Shown one piece after another: positions 51,527 through 59,337 of a stretch of DNA of 64,000 nucleotides. The DNA lies in contig NZ_JAPDKN010000007.1 in assembly GCF_026163565.1 (NCBI RefSeq), forward strand, positions 1-64,000, given 5' to 3'. Source of the DNA: Chryseobacterium sp. YIM B08800. Its GTDB lineage: Bacteria; Bacteroidota; Bacteroidia; Flavobacteriales; Weeksellaceae. A program made the position numbers and the translations under genes. Position 1 is the stretch's first letter. Every line of letters starts with the position of its first letter. A model generated the notes under the pieces. It worked only from the letters and a program-made list of their open reading frames with translations, was not told the DNA's origin and did not search any database.

Positions 51527-51534
51527 TATATTTG
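51527..51534 (+). promoter_or_regulatory. -7 element TATATTTG of M13 peptidase 2
   Basis: Exact TAnnTTTG match, 32 nt before the ATG at 51567. Confidence 0.6.
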
Positions 51535-51566
51535 ATCAAACTGTTTTACACATCAAAATTATTTTA

Positions 51567-53666
51567 ATGAAAAAGCTAAATATTGCAGTACTTGCGTTTT
51601 CCGGTATTGTATTCTTAAACTCTTGTGGAACCACCAAAAATACAGCAGCAACCGTAGAAAAAGCTCCCACAAATATCGTTGTTGAGAATTCTTCACTCAC
51701 TATTTATCCTGAAAATGGAATTAATTTATCTTATATGGATAAAACCGTTCGTCCGCAGGATGATTTCTTCAGTTACGTAAACGGAAATTGGGTAAAAGAA
51801 ACTCAGATTCCTTCTGATAAAGCAAGTTGGGGCTCTTTCAATGCATTGAGAGAAAATGTAGATGATGCTTCGCTTGATATTTTAAATAAAATTTTAACCG
51901 AAAAATATGCAGAAGGTTCTGAAGGACAAAAAATTCAGAATCTTTATGCATCTTTTATGGATGTTGAAAAAAGAAATGCTGCAGGAATTGCTCCCATCAA
52001 GTCTGATTTAGCTAAAATTGATGCCATTAAAAATGTAAACGATCTTCAGAAATATCTTTTAGAGGCAACTAAATTGGGCGACAATTCATTCTACGGTTGG
52101 AGAGTAAGCGCAGATATGAAAAACTCTAAAATGAATGCAGTTTATCTTGGCGGTCCGGATCTTGGCTTAGGAAGAGATTATTACCAAAAAGTAAACGAAG
52201 CCAACACAAAAACTTTAGCAGAATATCAAAATTATGTAGCTAAATTGTTTGTCGTTTTAGGATATAAAAACTCTGATGTTGCTGCAAAAAATGTAGTTGA
52301 TTTCGAAAAACAATTGGCTAATTATCTATTGACTTTAGAGCAAAACAGAGATGCCAATTTAAGATACAATCCTAAAAATGTCACTGAGCTTTCCGGTTTG
52401 GTGAAAAATGTAAATCTTGCTCAATATCTGAAAGATGCAGGAGTAAATACCGATAAAGCAATCGTTGGTGAACTTAAATATTACCAAAATATGGATCAGT
52501 TTATTAATCAGAAAAATCTTCCGTTGTTGAAAGATTATTTGAAATATCATATTATCAATGGTAATGCAAGTAATTTGGGAGATAATTTAGATAACATCCG
52601 TTTTGATTTTTACTCTAAATATCTTCAGGGACAGAAAGAGCAGAGAGCGATGAACAAAAGAGGTTTGGCGCTTGTAAACGGAGTTTTGGGTGAAGCTTTC
52701 GGTAAATTATACGTAGATCAATATTTCAGTCCGGAATCTAAACAGCAGATGGAAATGTATATTGATTACATTTTAAAATCATTTAAAAAACATATCAATG
52801 ATATGGATTGGATGTCTCCGGAAACCAAAGTAAAAGCTCAGGAAAAACTGTCTAAATTCACAGTAAAAATCGCTTATCCGGACCAATGGAAAGATTATTC
52901 TAAATTAAAAGTAGAATCTCCGGCTCAAGGAGCAACTTTATATTCAAACTTACAGAATGTTTCGGCTTGGCAATACCAAAAAAGCTTAGAAAAAGTAGGA
53001 AAACCTGTTGATAAAACAGAGTGGGGAATGTCTCCACAAACCGTAAATGCATATTATAGCGGTTCAAATAACGAAATTGTTTTCCCGGCTGCAATTCTTC
53101 AGCCACCATTTTACAATCCAAAAGCTGATGCTGCGGTAAATTTCGGTGGGATTGGAGCGGTTATCGGTCACGAAATTTCACACGGTTTCGATGACAGTGG
53201 TTCAAGATTCGATGGAGATGGAAACTTAAATAACTGGTGGACTGATCAGGATCGTAAAAACTTCGATGCAAAAGTAGGACAATTAGCAGCTCAATACAAC
53301 GCTTACGAACCTGTAAAAGGAAGTTTTGTAAACGGAAAATTTACAAGCGGAGAAAATATCGGTGATTTAGGTGGAGTGGCGGTTGCTTATGATGCACTTC
53401 AAATGTATTTAAAAGATAAAGGAAATCCGGGATTAATCAGCGGATTTAATCAGGATCAAAGATTTTTCATGAGTTGGGCAACAGTTTGGAGAACCAAATC
53501 TACTGACCAGTATATGATGAATCAGGTAAAAACAGATCCGCATTCACCGGGATATTTCAGAGCTTTTGGACCTTTGGTAAATCAGGATTCTTTTATGAAA
53601 GCATTCGATATAAAACTAGGGGATAAATTGTATAAAGCTCCGGCGGAGAGAATTAAAATCTGGTAA
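51567..53666 (+). CDS. M13 family metallopeptidase 2, lipoprotein
   Basis: The 699-residue paralogue of the peptidase at 48091 differs by carrying a lipoprotein signal (FLNSC, Cys about 20) and so is membrane-anchored. The zinc motif is HEISH (535-539), with ENIGD as the third ligand segment. DKTVRPQDDFFSYVNGNW opens the M13 domain and RIKIW closes it. I chose the ATG that yields the signal peptide; an upstream in-frame start lies inside the promoter region. The close similarity to the first copy indicates a local duplication. Confidence 0.95.
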   Translation: MKKLNIAVLAFSGIVFLNSCGTTKNTAATVEKAPTNIVVENSSLTIYPENGINLSYMDKTVRPQDDFFSYVNGNWVKETQIPSDKASWGSFNALRENVDDASLDILNKILTEKYAEGSEGQKIQNLYASFMDVEKRNAAGIAPIKSDLAKIDAIKNVNDLQKYLLEATKLGDNSFYGWRVSADMKNSKMNAVYLGGPDLGLGRDYYQKVNEANTKTLAEYQNYVAKLFVVLGYKNSDVAAKNVVDFEKQLANYLLTLEQNRDANLRYNPKNVTELSGLVKNVNLAQYLKDAGVNTDKAIVGELKYYQNMDQFINQKNLPLLKDYLKYHIINGNASNLGDNLDNIRFDFYSKYLQGQKEQRAMNKRGLALVNGVLGEAFGKLYVDQYFSPESKQQMEMYIDYILKSFKKHINDMDWMSPETKVKAQEKLSKFTVKIAYPDQWKDYSKLKVESPAQGATLYSNLQNVSAWQYQKSLEKVGKPVDKTEWGMSPQTVNAYYSGSNNEIVFPAAILQPPFYNPKADAAVNFGGIGAVIGHEISHGFDDSGSRFDGDGNLNNWWTDQDRKNFDAKVGQLAAQYNAYEPVKGSFVNGKFTSGENIGDLGGVAVAYDALQMYLKDKGNPGLISGFNQDQRFFMSWATVWRTKSTDQYMMNQVKTDPHSPGYFRAFGPLVNQDSFMKAFDIKLGDKLYKAPAERIKIW

Positions 53667-53689
53667 TTTTACGACTATAATCTACTGTT

Positions 53690-53717
53690 AAAACGCATCA
53701 TTTCGGTGCGTTTTTTT
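53690..53717 (+). terminator. Rho-independent terminator of M13 peptidase 2
   Basis: Stem AAACGCA/TGCGTTT extended by a wobble and a G-C pair, then seven T. Confidence 0.85.
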
Positions 53718-53908
53718 ATTTATTTTTCCTAGATTGGTGACACCAAAACATATTAATAATCATTCGATTATCATGGTTGAATTGATTTATTTTAATAAAA
53801 ATCTTCACAAAATTTTGTATGTTATAGTTTTTTTATAAATTTAAACAATGGATTGGTCAAAAATTTGCTAATCCAAACCAAAATCAACAATCTCAAAATA
53901 ATAATAAT

Positions 53909-54355
53909 ATGGCAATGTTTAATTATGGTGTTGGCGGAAACGAAGTCAAAGTCGACGCTAATGAAGCTATTCAGGAAATCCAGGAGAACAAATCTCTTAT
54001 CGTAAGCCAGCTTACAACCGACGAATCTTATGTTCCCGAAATTGTTACAGGATTAAAAACCGTAGATGATGTTTTCAGACATTTTCAGCCTTCTGTCGCT
54101 GTACAGCACGAAACAGAGGAGGGAAGCGTGGTAGAAGAAGAATTCCGTTTTCAGAATCTTGCAGACTTTACTCCCAAAAATCTTGTTCAGAAATCAGATT
54201 ACCTTCAGAAGCTCAGCATGGAGCAGGAGCAGTACAATAAAATCGTACGTCAGCTGAAAACCAATAAGATTCTTCGCAATATGTTGGAAAATGAGCAGAC
54301 CAGAGCTGCTTTTATTGAAGCATTAAAAGATGTTGCACAAGAACTTGAAAAATAA
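53909..54355 (+). CDS. tssB: T6SS contractile sheath small subunit TssB (Bacteroidetes type)
   Basis: The 148-residue soluble protein matches the TssB/VipA-like subunit of the Bacteroidetes type VI system. It begins FNYGVGGNEVKVDANEAIQ, contains FRFQNLADFTPKNLVQKSDYL (the FxxLxDFxP pattern that places the subunit in the sheath) and ends in a long helix. It is followed after 23 bp by tssC. No other type VI genes (tube, baseplate, ClpV, membrane complex) are within the window. A non-T6SS contractile structure cannot be excluded. Confidence 0.88.
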   Translation: MAMFNYGVGGNEVKVDANEAIQEIQENKSLIVSQLTTDESYVPEIVTGLKTVDDVFRHFQPSVAVQHETEEGSVVEEEFRFQNLADFTPKNLVQKSDYLQKLSMEQEQYNKIVRQLKTNKILRNMLENEQTRAAFIEALKDVAQELEK

Positions 54356-54378
54356 TCTAAAGTACCTACACAAATATT

Positions 54379-55740
54379 ATGGATAGTAAATTACAGGCTG
54401 CAGAAGGCCAACAACATAATCAACAGCAGCAGGCTGGAAGACCGAAAGGAAATCCGCTTGAAGAATTAAATAAAATCGGAGGTTTTGGCTTTATAGAATC
54501 TGTTGTAGACGGAATTGCCAATATGAACCCAACCAGAAAAGCAAGAAAAGAAATTTTCTTGAATGATGGTAATAAAACCGATGAAAGAAAAGAGCTTTTA
54601 CAGAAAATTAATCTGTGGGTAGAGCTTTTAAATAGTAATGATTCTGCCGAAAAAATGGCAGATACCTGCAAAAATAAAGCACAGGCAGCAGATCAGAATT
54701 TAAAAGTAAATCTTAAAAATTCTCTTGATGCTGTTCGTCAATTAGAAACTTCTTACAGAACTGTAGCTCAGTTTTATAAAAATACAGAATTAGACAAAGT
54801 AGATAACGTAAGCATTGTTAATGCAAGTTTAGATCAGGTTTCAGATTTAGATAATCCTATTTTTATTGATGCCATTGCAGAAGAGTTTAAAAACTATTAC
54901 GACCGTTTAGATTTAAGAGATAACTATTCTATTTTAGCAATTCCGGGATATTTGGGATCAAATAAAGTCGTTGAAAAATGGGCTAAAATTTGTAACGAAA
55001 ACAAAGTTATGATGGTTACCGATTTTGCCAATCTTGATAAACCGGATGACGTAGTAGATTTATTCCACTCTGCAAATCTTACAGGTGGCGAATTGCACAG
55101 AAGTAATGTAATTATGACGTGTAACTGGTTAGTTGGTCGTGGCAGAGCAGAAGAAGTAGGTGAAGAAGAAAACGTGGAACTTCCACCGTCAACTTCATTG
55201 GCAGGAAAAATTCACAAAACATTGATGTCACAAGTTGCTGCCGGTAAAAAACATGGTAACATCAACGAAGTAGACGCTGTGAAATTTGAATTGAAAAAAA
55301 GTGAAATTTCTCAGTTAGAAAAAATGGGATTAGTTCCTATGGTCAACGAATACGGAAAAATCATGGCATTCTCTGCGAAAACATTGTTTACCGGAGATAA
55401 CATCGGTCTTCAGACGTACTCTGTAGTTCGTGTATTCGATTACGTGACTAAAGTTTTACTTGATTTCTTAAACAGAAGAGCATTCGAAAACTGGAATGCA
55501 AGAAACGAAGACGATTTGAGAAAACAGATTGTAAGTTTCTTAGACGGTATCAAAGGAGCTGATAAATTAATCGAGAAATTCAAAATTGTCCGTTTCGAGC
55601 AGGATAAAGTAAATAAAGACAGAGTTTGGCTAGATATCAGACTGACTCCTTATTTCCCTACAAAAAGTTTTGTGATCAAGCTTGACGGTCATAAAGGCGA
55701 TGACGGTAACGAGTGGGATGCAGAATATATCCAGGATTAA
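54379..55740 (+). CDS. tssC: T6SS contractile sheath large subunit TssC (DUF5458 type)
   Basis: The 453-residue soluble protein resembles the DUF5458/TssC sheath subunit of the subtype-iii type VI system of Bacteroidetes. A Gln-rich start (GQQHNQQQQAG) precedes a helical N-terminal part. The central sheath fold has NYSILAIPGYLGSNKVVEKWAKI, NVIMTCNWLVGRGRAEEV and, near the C terminus, LDFLNRRAFENWNARNEDDL and DIRLTPYFPTKSF. It forms heterodimers with TssB and stacks into the contractile sheath. It ends at its own terminator, so the pair is an isolated operon here. Confidence 0.9.
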   Translation: MDSKLQAAEGQQHNQQQQAGRPKGNPLEELNKIGGFGFIESVVDGIANMNPTRKARKEIFLNDGNKTDERKELLQKINLWVELLNSNDSAEKMADTCKNKAQAADQNLKVNLKNSLDAVRQLETSYRTVAQFYKNTELDKVDNVSIVNASLDQVSDLDNPIFIDAIAEEFKNYYDRLDLRDNYSILAIPGYLGSNKVVEKWAKICNENKVMMVTDFANLDKPDDVVDLFHSANLTGGELHRSNVIMTCNWLVGRGRAEEVGEEENVELPPSTSLAGKIHKTLMSQVAAGKKHGNINEVDAVKFELKKSEISQLEKMGLVPMVNEYGKIMAFSAKTLFTGDNIGLQTYSVVRVFDYVTKVLLDFLNRRAFENWNARNEDDLRKQIVSFLDGIKGADKLIEKFKIVRFEQDKVNKDRVWLDIRLTPYFPTKSFVIKLDGHKGDDGNEWDAEYIQD

Positions 55741-55761
55741 ATCTCCTAATATTTAACATAG

Positions 55762-55791
55762 AAACCGGTGCGTCAAAAACATCGGTTTTTT
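55762..55791 (+). terminator. Rho-independent terminator of tssBC
   Basis: 9-bp stem AAACCGGTG/CATCGGTTT with one wobble and a T-run. Confidence 0.85.
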
Positions 55792-55819
55792 ATTTCTAAT
55801 TATTTTTAAAAACGGTTTA

Positions 55820-56293
55820 ATGAAAAATTTTACGTTTTACATTTTATTAGCTTTTCTGTTTTTTTCTGTTTTTAGTTGTGAAAAAGAATATCAACGACCT
55901 CGAAAATATGAGATTGATCTTTTTAAAAATGAAAAAAGAGATACTGCCCAAGCTTATGTAATGTCCGAAGATGAAGCTTACGGAATCAGTGATATGGTTG
56001 TGGCAAGTTCAGACATTTCTGTTACCGACAGTTCTTCAGGTCGAGGTAAAGCAATTTACATCTACAGTATCAATTCGGGAGATTTGTTATTCAGTAAAAG
56101 AGATTCTGTAATTTCGTATCCTTATCGGTTTCTTTCGAATCAGAAATTAAATCTTAAAAAAGAAAAAAATGATTCGGTGTATGTTTTTTTAGAAAAGCTT
56201 AAAGGGTATAAATCTATTGCAGAGACGAAACAAATCAAATATCAATGGTTGAAAGGTGCACCTGTTTATCTTCTTGATAACGCAAAAAAATAA
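55820..56293 (+). CDS. Small lipoprotein upstream of mutY, unknown
   Basis: The 157-residue lipoprotein has the signal MKNFTFYILLAFLFFSVFSC (Cys 20) followed by EKEYQRPRKYEIDLF. The mature region is basic and beta-rich with no recognised family. It lies between the tssBC terminator and mutY on the same strand; the mutY -7 element begins 3 bp after its stop. It may be co-transcribed into mutY. Confidence 0.75.
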   Translation: MKNFTFYILLAFLFFSVFSCEKEYQRPRKYEIDLFKNEKRDTAQAYVMSEDEAYGISDMVVASSDISVTDSSSGRGKAIYIYSINSGDLLFSKRDSVISYPYRFLSNQKLNLKKEKNDSVYVFLEKLKGYKSIAETKQIKYQWLKGAPVYLLDNAKK

Positions 56294-56304
56294 TTTTATC
56301 TTTG
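56274..56304 (+). promoter_or_regulatory. mutY promoter TTG-N20-TATCTTTG
   Basis: TTG 56274-56276 and the exact -7 element 56297-56304. The first ATG downstream (56314) is out of frame with mutY, and the in-frame candidate is TTG at 56327. Confidence 0.7.
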
Positions 56305-56326
56305 CCTCACTAAATGAATTGGTTTT

Positions 56327-57373
56327 TTGGAAAAGAATAAAAAAAACTCAAACTTTCTTCACATCGGGAATAAGCTGTTAAAGTGGTATGATAAAAATGC
56401 GAGAGATTTACCGTTCAGAAAAACCAAAGATCCTTATAAAATTTGGATTTGTGAGATTGTTTTTCAGCAAACCAGAATTGCTCAGGGTTTAAATCATTAC
56501 AATAATTTCATCGAAAGATTTCCCGATGTGAAAACCTTGGCAGAATCTCCTGAAGATGAGGTTTTATTGTATTGGAAAGGTTTGGGATATTATTCCCGTG
56601 CCATCAATATTCATAAAGCTTCGCAACAAATTATTCACGATTACAACGGAATTTTCCCTTCCGATTATGAAGAAATTTTAAAGCTAAAAGGAATCGGGAA
56701 ATATACTGCTGCTGCAGTTTCAAGTATTTGTTTCGGTGGAAAAATGCCTGCCGTTGACGGAAATTTCTACAGAGTTTTAAGTCGAATTTTTGCCGATGAT
56801 TTTGATATTTCAAATTCGAGAGCTTTCAATTATTTTTCAGAATTATCAGCTTTAATTATGCCTGAAAATGTGGGCGATTTTAATCAGGCAATGATGGATT
56901 TAGGCTCGGAAATTTGCAAACCAAAAAATCCTTTATGTGGAGAATGTCCTGTAAATGATGATTGCCTGGCTTTTTCATTAAATAAAACTTCAGAATTTCC
57001 TGTTAAAACAAAAAAAGTAAAAGCACAAGATTTACAATTACAATATTATTTCGTTCACCGAAACGGACAGTTTTTAATTCAGCAAAGAAAAGACGATTTT
57101 ATCTGGAAGAAACTATTTGAATTTCCACTGGTGATTTCTGATGAATTAAATCCATTTATTAAAAGTATAAAAACCGTCAATCATAAACTCACCCATAAAA
57201 ATTTAAGCATAGAAATTTTTAATGTTGAGGTTGATTCTGAAACAGCTTGGGAAAGTTTTATTGCTCAAAACAATTACATTGTAACCGACGTTGAAGATTC
57301 TCATGAAAGATCATTTCCAAAACCTTTGGAGAACTATATTCAAAATTATGATACGGCTTACAGAATTATTTGA
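56327..57373 (+). CDS. mutY: A/G-specific adenine DNA glycosylase
   Basis: The 348-residue repair enzyme removes adenine paired with 8-oxoguanine. Visible are the catalytic Glu43 in ICEIVFQQTR, the helix-hairpin-helix LKGIGKYTAAAVSS (120-133), the catalytic Asp144 in PAVDGN, the iron-sulfur cluster C197-x6-C204-x2-C207-x5-C213, and a C-terminal Nudix-like recognition domain (about 230-345). The only in-frame start near the promoter is TTG at 56327. An ATG at 56314 lies in another frame and would join mutY only if the T6 run at 56323-56328 were one base shorter. In F. johnsoniae mutY precedes ssb-gldE-gldD; here gldD follows directly. Confidence 0.95.
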   Translation: MEKNKKNSNFLHIGNKLLKWYDKNARDLPFRKTKDPYKIWICEIVFQQTRIAQGLNHYNNFIERFPDVKTLAESPEDEVLLYWKGLGYYSRAINIHKASQQIIHDYNGIFPSDYEEILKLKGIGKYTAAAVSSICFGGKMPAVDGNFYRVLSRIFADDFDISNSRAFNYFSELSALIMPENVGDFNQAMMDLGSEICKPKNPLCGECPVNDDCLAFSLNKTSEFPVKTKKVKAQDLQLQYYFVHRNGQFLIQQRKDDFIWKKLFEFPLVISDELNPFIKSIKTVNHKLTHKNLSIEIFNVEVDSETAWESFIAQNNYIVTDVEDSHERSFPKPLENYIQNYDTAYRII

Positions 57374-57374
57374 T

Positions 57375-57590
57375 AAGCTGGATGTTGGGTGTTGGAAGCT
57401 GGAAGTTTAAATTATTGAGAATAGAGATTCTTCACTTCACTGCGTTCCGTTCTTAATGACACAAATATCCAGCTTCATTTATTGAAAAATAAGCTTTGAG
57501 GCCTTTGTTGAGTGAAACGCCTTTGCGCACGAAAAATATGCAGTATGAGATAAAAAAACTTTGTGTTCTTTGCGTTTAAAATAAAATCTA
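57375..57590. repeat. Repeat-rich gap between mutY and gldD
   Basis: It opens with word-like repeats (GGATGTTGGGTGTTGGAAG, CTGGAAG) and continues with TTCACTTCACTGCGTTCCGTTC, here in two parts of a known-looking degenerate repeat. It then has two CTTTGCG strings resembling the ends of the element at 3226-3401. No reading frame of note in the 321 bp before gldD. Confidence 0.5.
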
Positions 57591-57682
57591 CAAAAATTAG
57601 CACAGAATTAAATTTAATAAGCTCCAATTTCAAAACTCATTGAAATGCTGAAATTTGTCTCCCAAAATCTAAATCTAATTTG

Positions 57683-57690
57683 TATTTTTG
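57683..57690 (+). promoter_or_regulatory. -7 element TATTTTTG, 4 nt from the gldD start
   Basis: Exact TAnnTTTG match, with CAAA before the ATG at 57695. A leaderless transcript is likely. Confidence 0.65.
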
Positions 57691-57694
57691 CAAA

Positions 57695-58252
57695 ATGATT
57701 AAAAAAGTCATTTTTATTTTTGTTTCGATGTTAATAATTTCGTGCGGAAAAGAGAGTACTCCAAAACCTTATGGCGAGTTGAGATTAGAATATCCTGCAC
57801 CAAAATATCATAAATTTGAACCTAATTGCCTGTATTCTTTTGAAGTTTCAGATTATGCCAAAATTTATGATGCAAAGAAACCTTGTTGGTATTATCTGAA
57901 CTATCCTAAAATGAAGGCGAAGATTTTCCTAACATACTACCCGATCAACAACGATTTTGCTCAGCAGATTATGGAAACCGAAAAAATGGTTTACAAACAT
58001 ACTGTGAAAGCAAGTTCTATCGATACAAAATCCTTTGAATATCCTGAGAAAAAAGTTTACGGAAATTTTTATGAATTGAAAGGTCAGGCTGCATCCAATT
58101 TGCAGTTTTACGCAACCGATAGTACAAAACATTTCGTGACAGGATATTTATACTTCAATTCAAGACCAAAACCAGATTCTTTAGCTCCCGCAGTAGATTA
58201 TATCAAAAAAGATATGATGCATTTGCTGGATACTTTTGAATGGAAAAAATAA
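57695..58252 (+). CDS. gldD: Gliding motility / T9SS lipoprotein GldD
   Basis: The 185-residue lipoprotein has the signal MIKKVIFIFVSMLIISC (Cys 17) and the GldD landmarks PYGELRLEYPAPKYHKF, CLYSFEVSDYAKI, CWYYLNYPKMKAKIFLTYYPI and YLYFNSRPKPDSLAPAVDYI. GldD is required for gliding and type IX secretion in Flavobacterium johnsoniae. Its exact place in the machine is unsettled. The ATG was preferred to an upstream in-frame TTG because the signal peptide and the -7 element fix it. A gldE partner is not found beside it. Confidence 0.96.
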   Translation: MIKKVIFIFVSMLIISCGKESTPKPYGELRLEYPAPKYHKFEPNCLYSFEVSDYAKIYDAKKPCWYYLNYPKMKAKIFLTYYPINNDFAQQIMETEKMVYKHTVKASSIDTKSFEYPEKKVYGNFYELKGQAASNLQFYATDSTKHFVTGYLYFNSRPKPDSLAPAVDYIKKDMMHLLDTFEWKK

Positions 58253-58325
58253 ACTTTAAAATATAAAAAATACATATGACATCGGTAGATTGCATATGAC
58301 CTTTAAAAATAAATAAAAAATACAT

Positions 58326-59249
58326 ATGAAACTTTTAGTCGTAGGAAGCGTGGCATTTGATGCAATTGAGACGCCGTTTGGGAAAACAGATAAAATTTTA
58401 GGTGGAGCAGCTACTTATATCGGGATTACATCTTCTATTTTGGGAGTAAAATCTGGAATTGTATCTGTGGTTGGAGGAGATTTCCCACAAGAATATCTTG
58501 ATATGTTTACCAATAGAGAAGTAAATATTGAAGGAATTGAAATTGTAAAAGAAGGGAAAACGTTTTTCTGGGCAGGAAAATATCATAATGATTTAAATAC
58601 AAGAGACACTTTAGCGACAGAAGTGAATGTATTGGAAAACTTTGATCCAAAAATTCCAGATTCTATGCAGGATGCAGAGATTTTGTTATTAGGAAATCTT
58701 CACCCCGGAGTTCAGCTTTCAGTTCTTGAAAAAATGAATCAACGTCCTAAATTGGTTATTTTAGATACAATGAATTTCTGGATGGATTCTGCAATGGATG
58801 TTTTGAAAGATATGATTGCTAAAACTGACGTAATCAGCATCAACGACGAAGAAGCAAGACAGCTTTCAGGAGAATATTCTTTAGTAAAAACAGCTAAAAA
58901 AATCCATACAATGGGACCTGAATATGTGATTATCAAAAAAGGAGAGCATGGTGCTTTACTTTTCCATGATAATAAAATATTCGCAATTCCTGCGCTTCCT
59001 TTGGAAGAAGTTTTCGATCCGACTGGAGCGGGTGATACTTTTGCAGGTGGTTTTGCAGCGTATCTTGCTAAAAAAGGTAAATTCGATTTCGAAACAATGA
59101 AGTCTGCATTAATTGTAGGTTCTGCAATGGCATCTTTCACAGTAGAAAAATTCGGAACTGAAAGAATTGAGGAAGTAAACGAAGCTGATATTTCTAACAG
59201 ATTGAAACAATTTAAAGAATTGACAACTTTTAATGTCGAATTGCAGTAA
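58326..59249 (+). CDS. PfkB family sugar kinase
   Basis: The 307-residue ribokinase-like enzyme phosphorylates a sugar or nucleoside. It shows the N-terminal glycine motif ILGGAATYIG (24-33), with GG at 26-27, and the C-terminal ATP/anion-hole motif DPTGAGDTFAGGF (231-243), with the catalytic base Asp237. Substrate cannot be read. The start region carries a near-duplicate of its own ribosome-binding context: AAAAAATACATATGA occurs 51 bp upstream as well as at the start, but the upstream copy leads only to a seven-codon frame. Confidence 0.93.
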   Translation: MKLLVVGSVAFDAIETPFGKTDKILGGAATYIGITSSILGVKSGIVSVVGGDFPQEYLDMFTNREVNIEGIEIVKEGKTFFWAGKYHNDLNTRDTLATEVNVLENFDPKIPDSMQDAEILLLGNLHPGVQLSVLEKMNQRPKLVILDTMNFWMDSAMDVLKDMIAKTDVISINDEEARQLSGEYSLVKTAKKIHTMGPEYVIIKKGEHGALLFHDNKIFAIPALPLEEVFDPTGAGDTFAGGFAAYLAKKGKFDFETMKSALIVGSAMASFTVEKFGTERIEEVNEADISNRLKQFKELTTFNVELQ

Positions 59250-59337
59250 ATCATCTCTTTTTAAGAAATATTTATAATAAAAAATTGAGTGCAATTCATT
59301 AAGAATTCTAAATTTGCAACTTGTTTAAAATAGTATA

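Noticed and set aside
58739..59254. A 171-residue open frame on the minus strand inside the PfkB kinase gene
   Set aside because: Its sequence is low-complexity Ser/Ile-rich with no motif, and it is the antisense of a clearly real kinase including the DPTGAGD motif.
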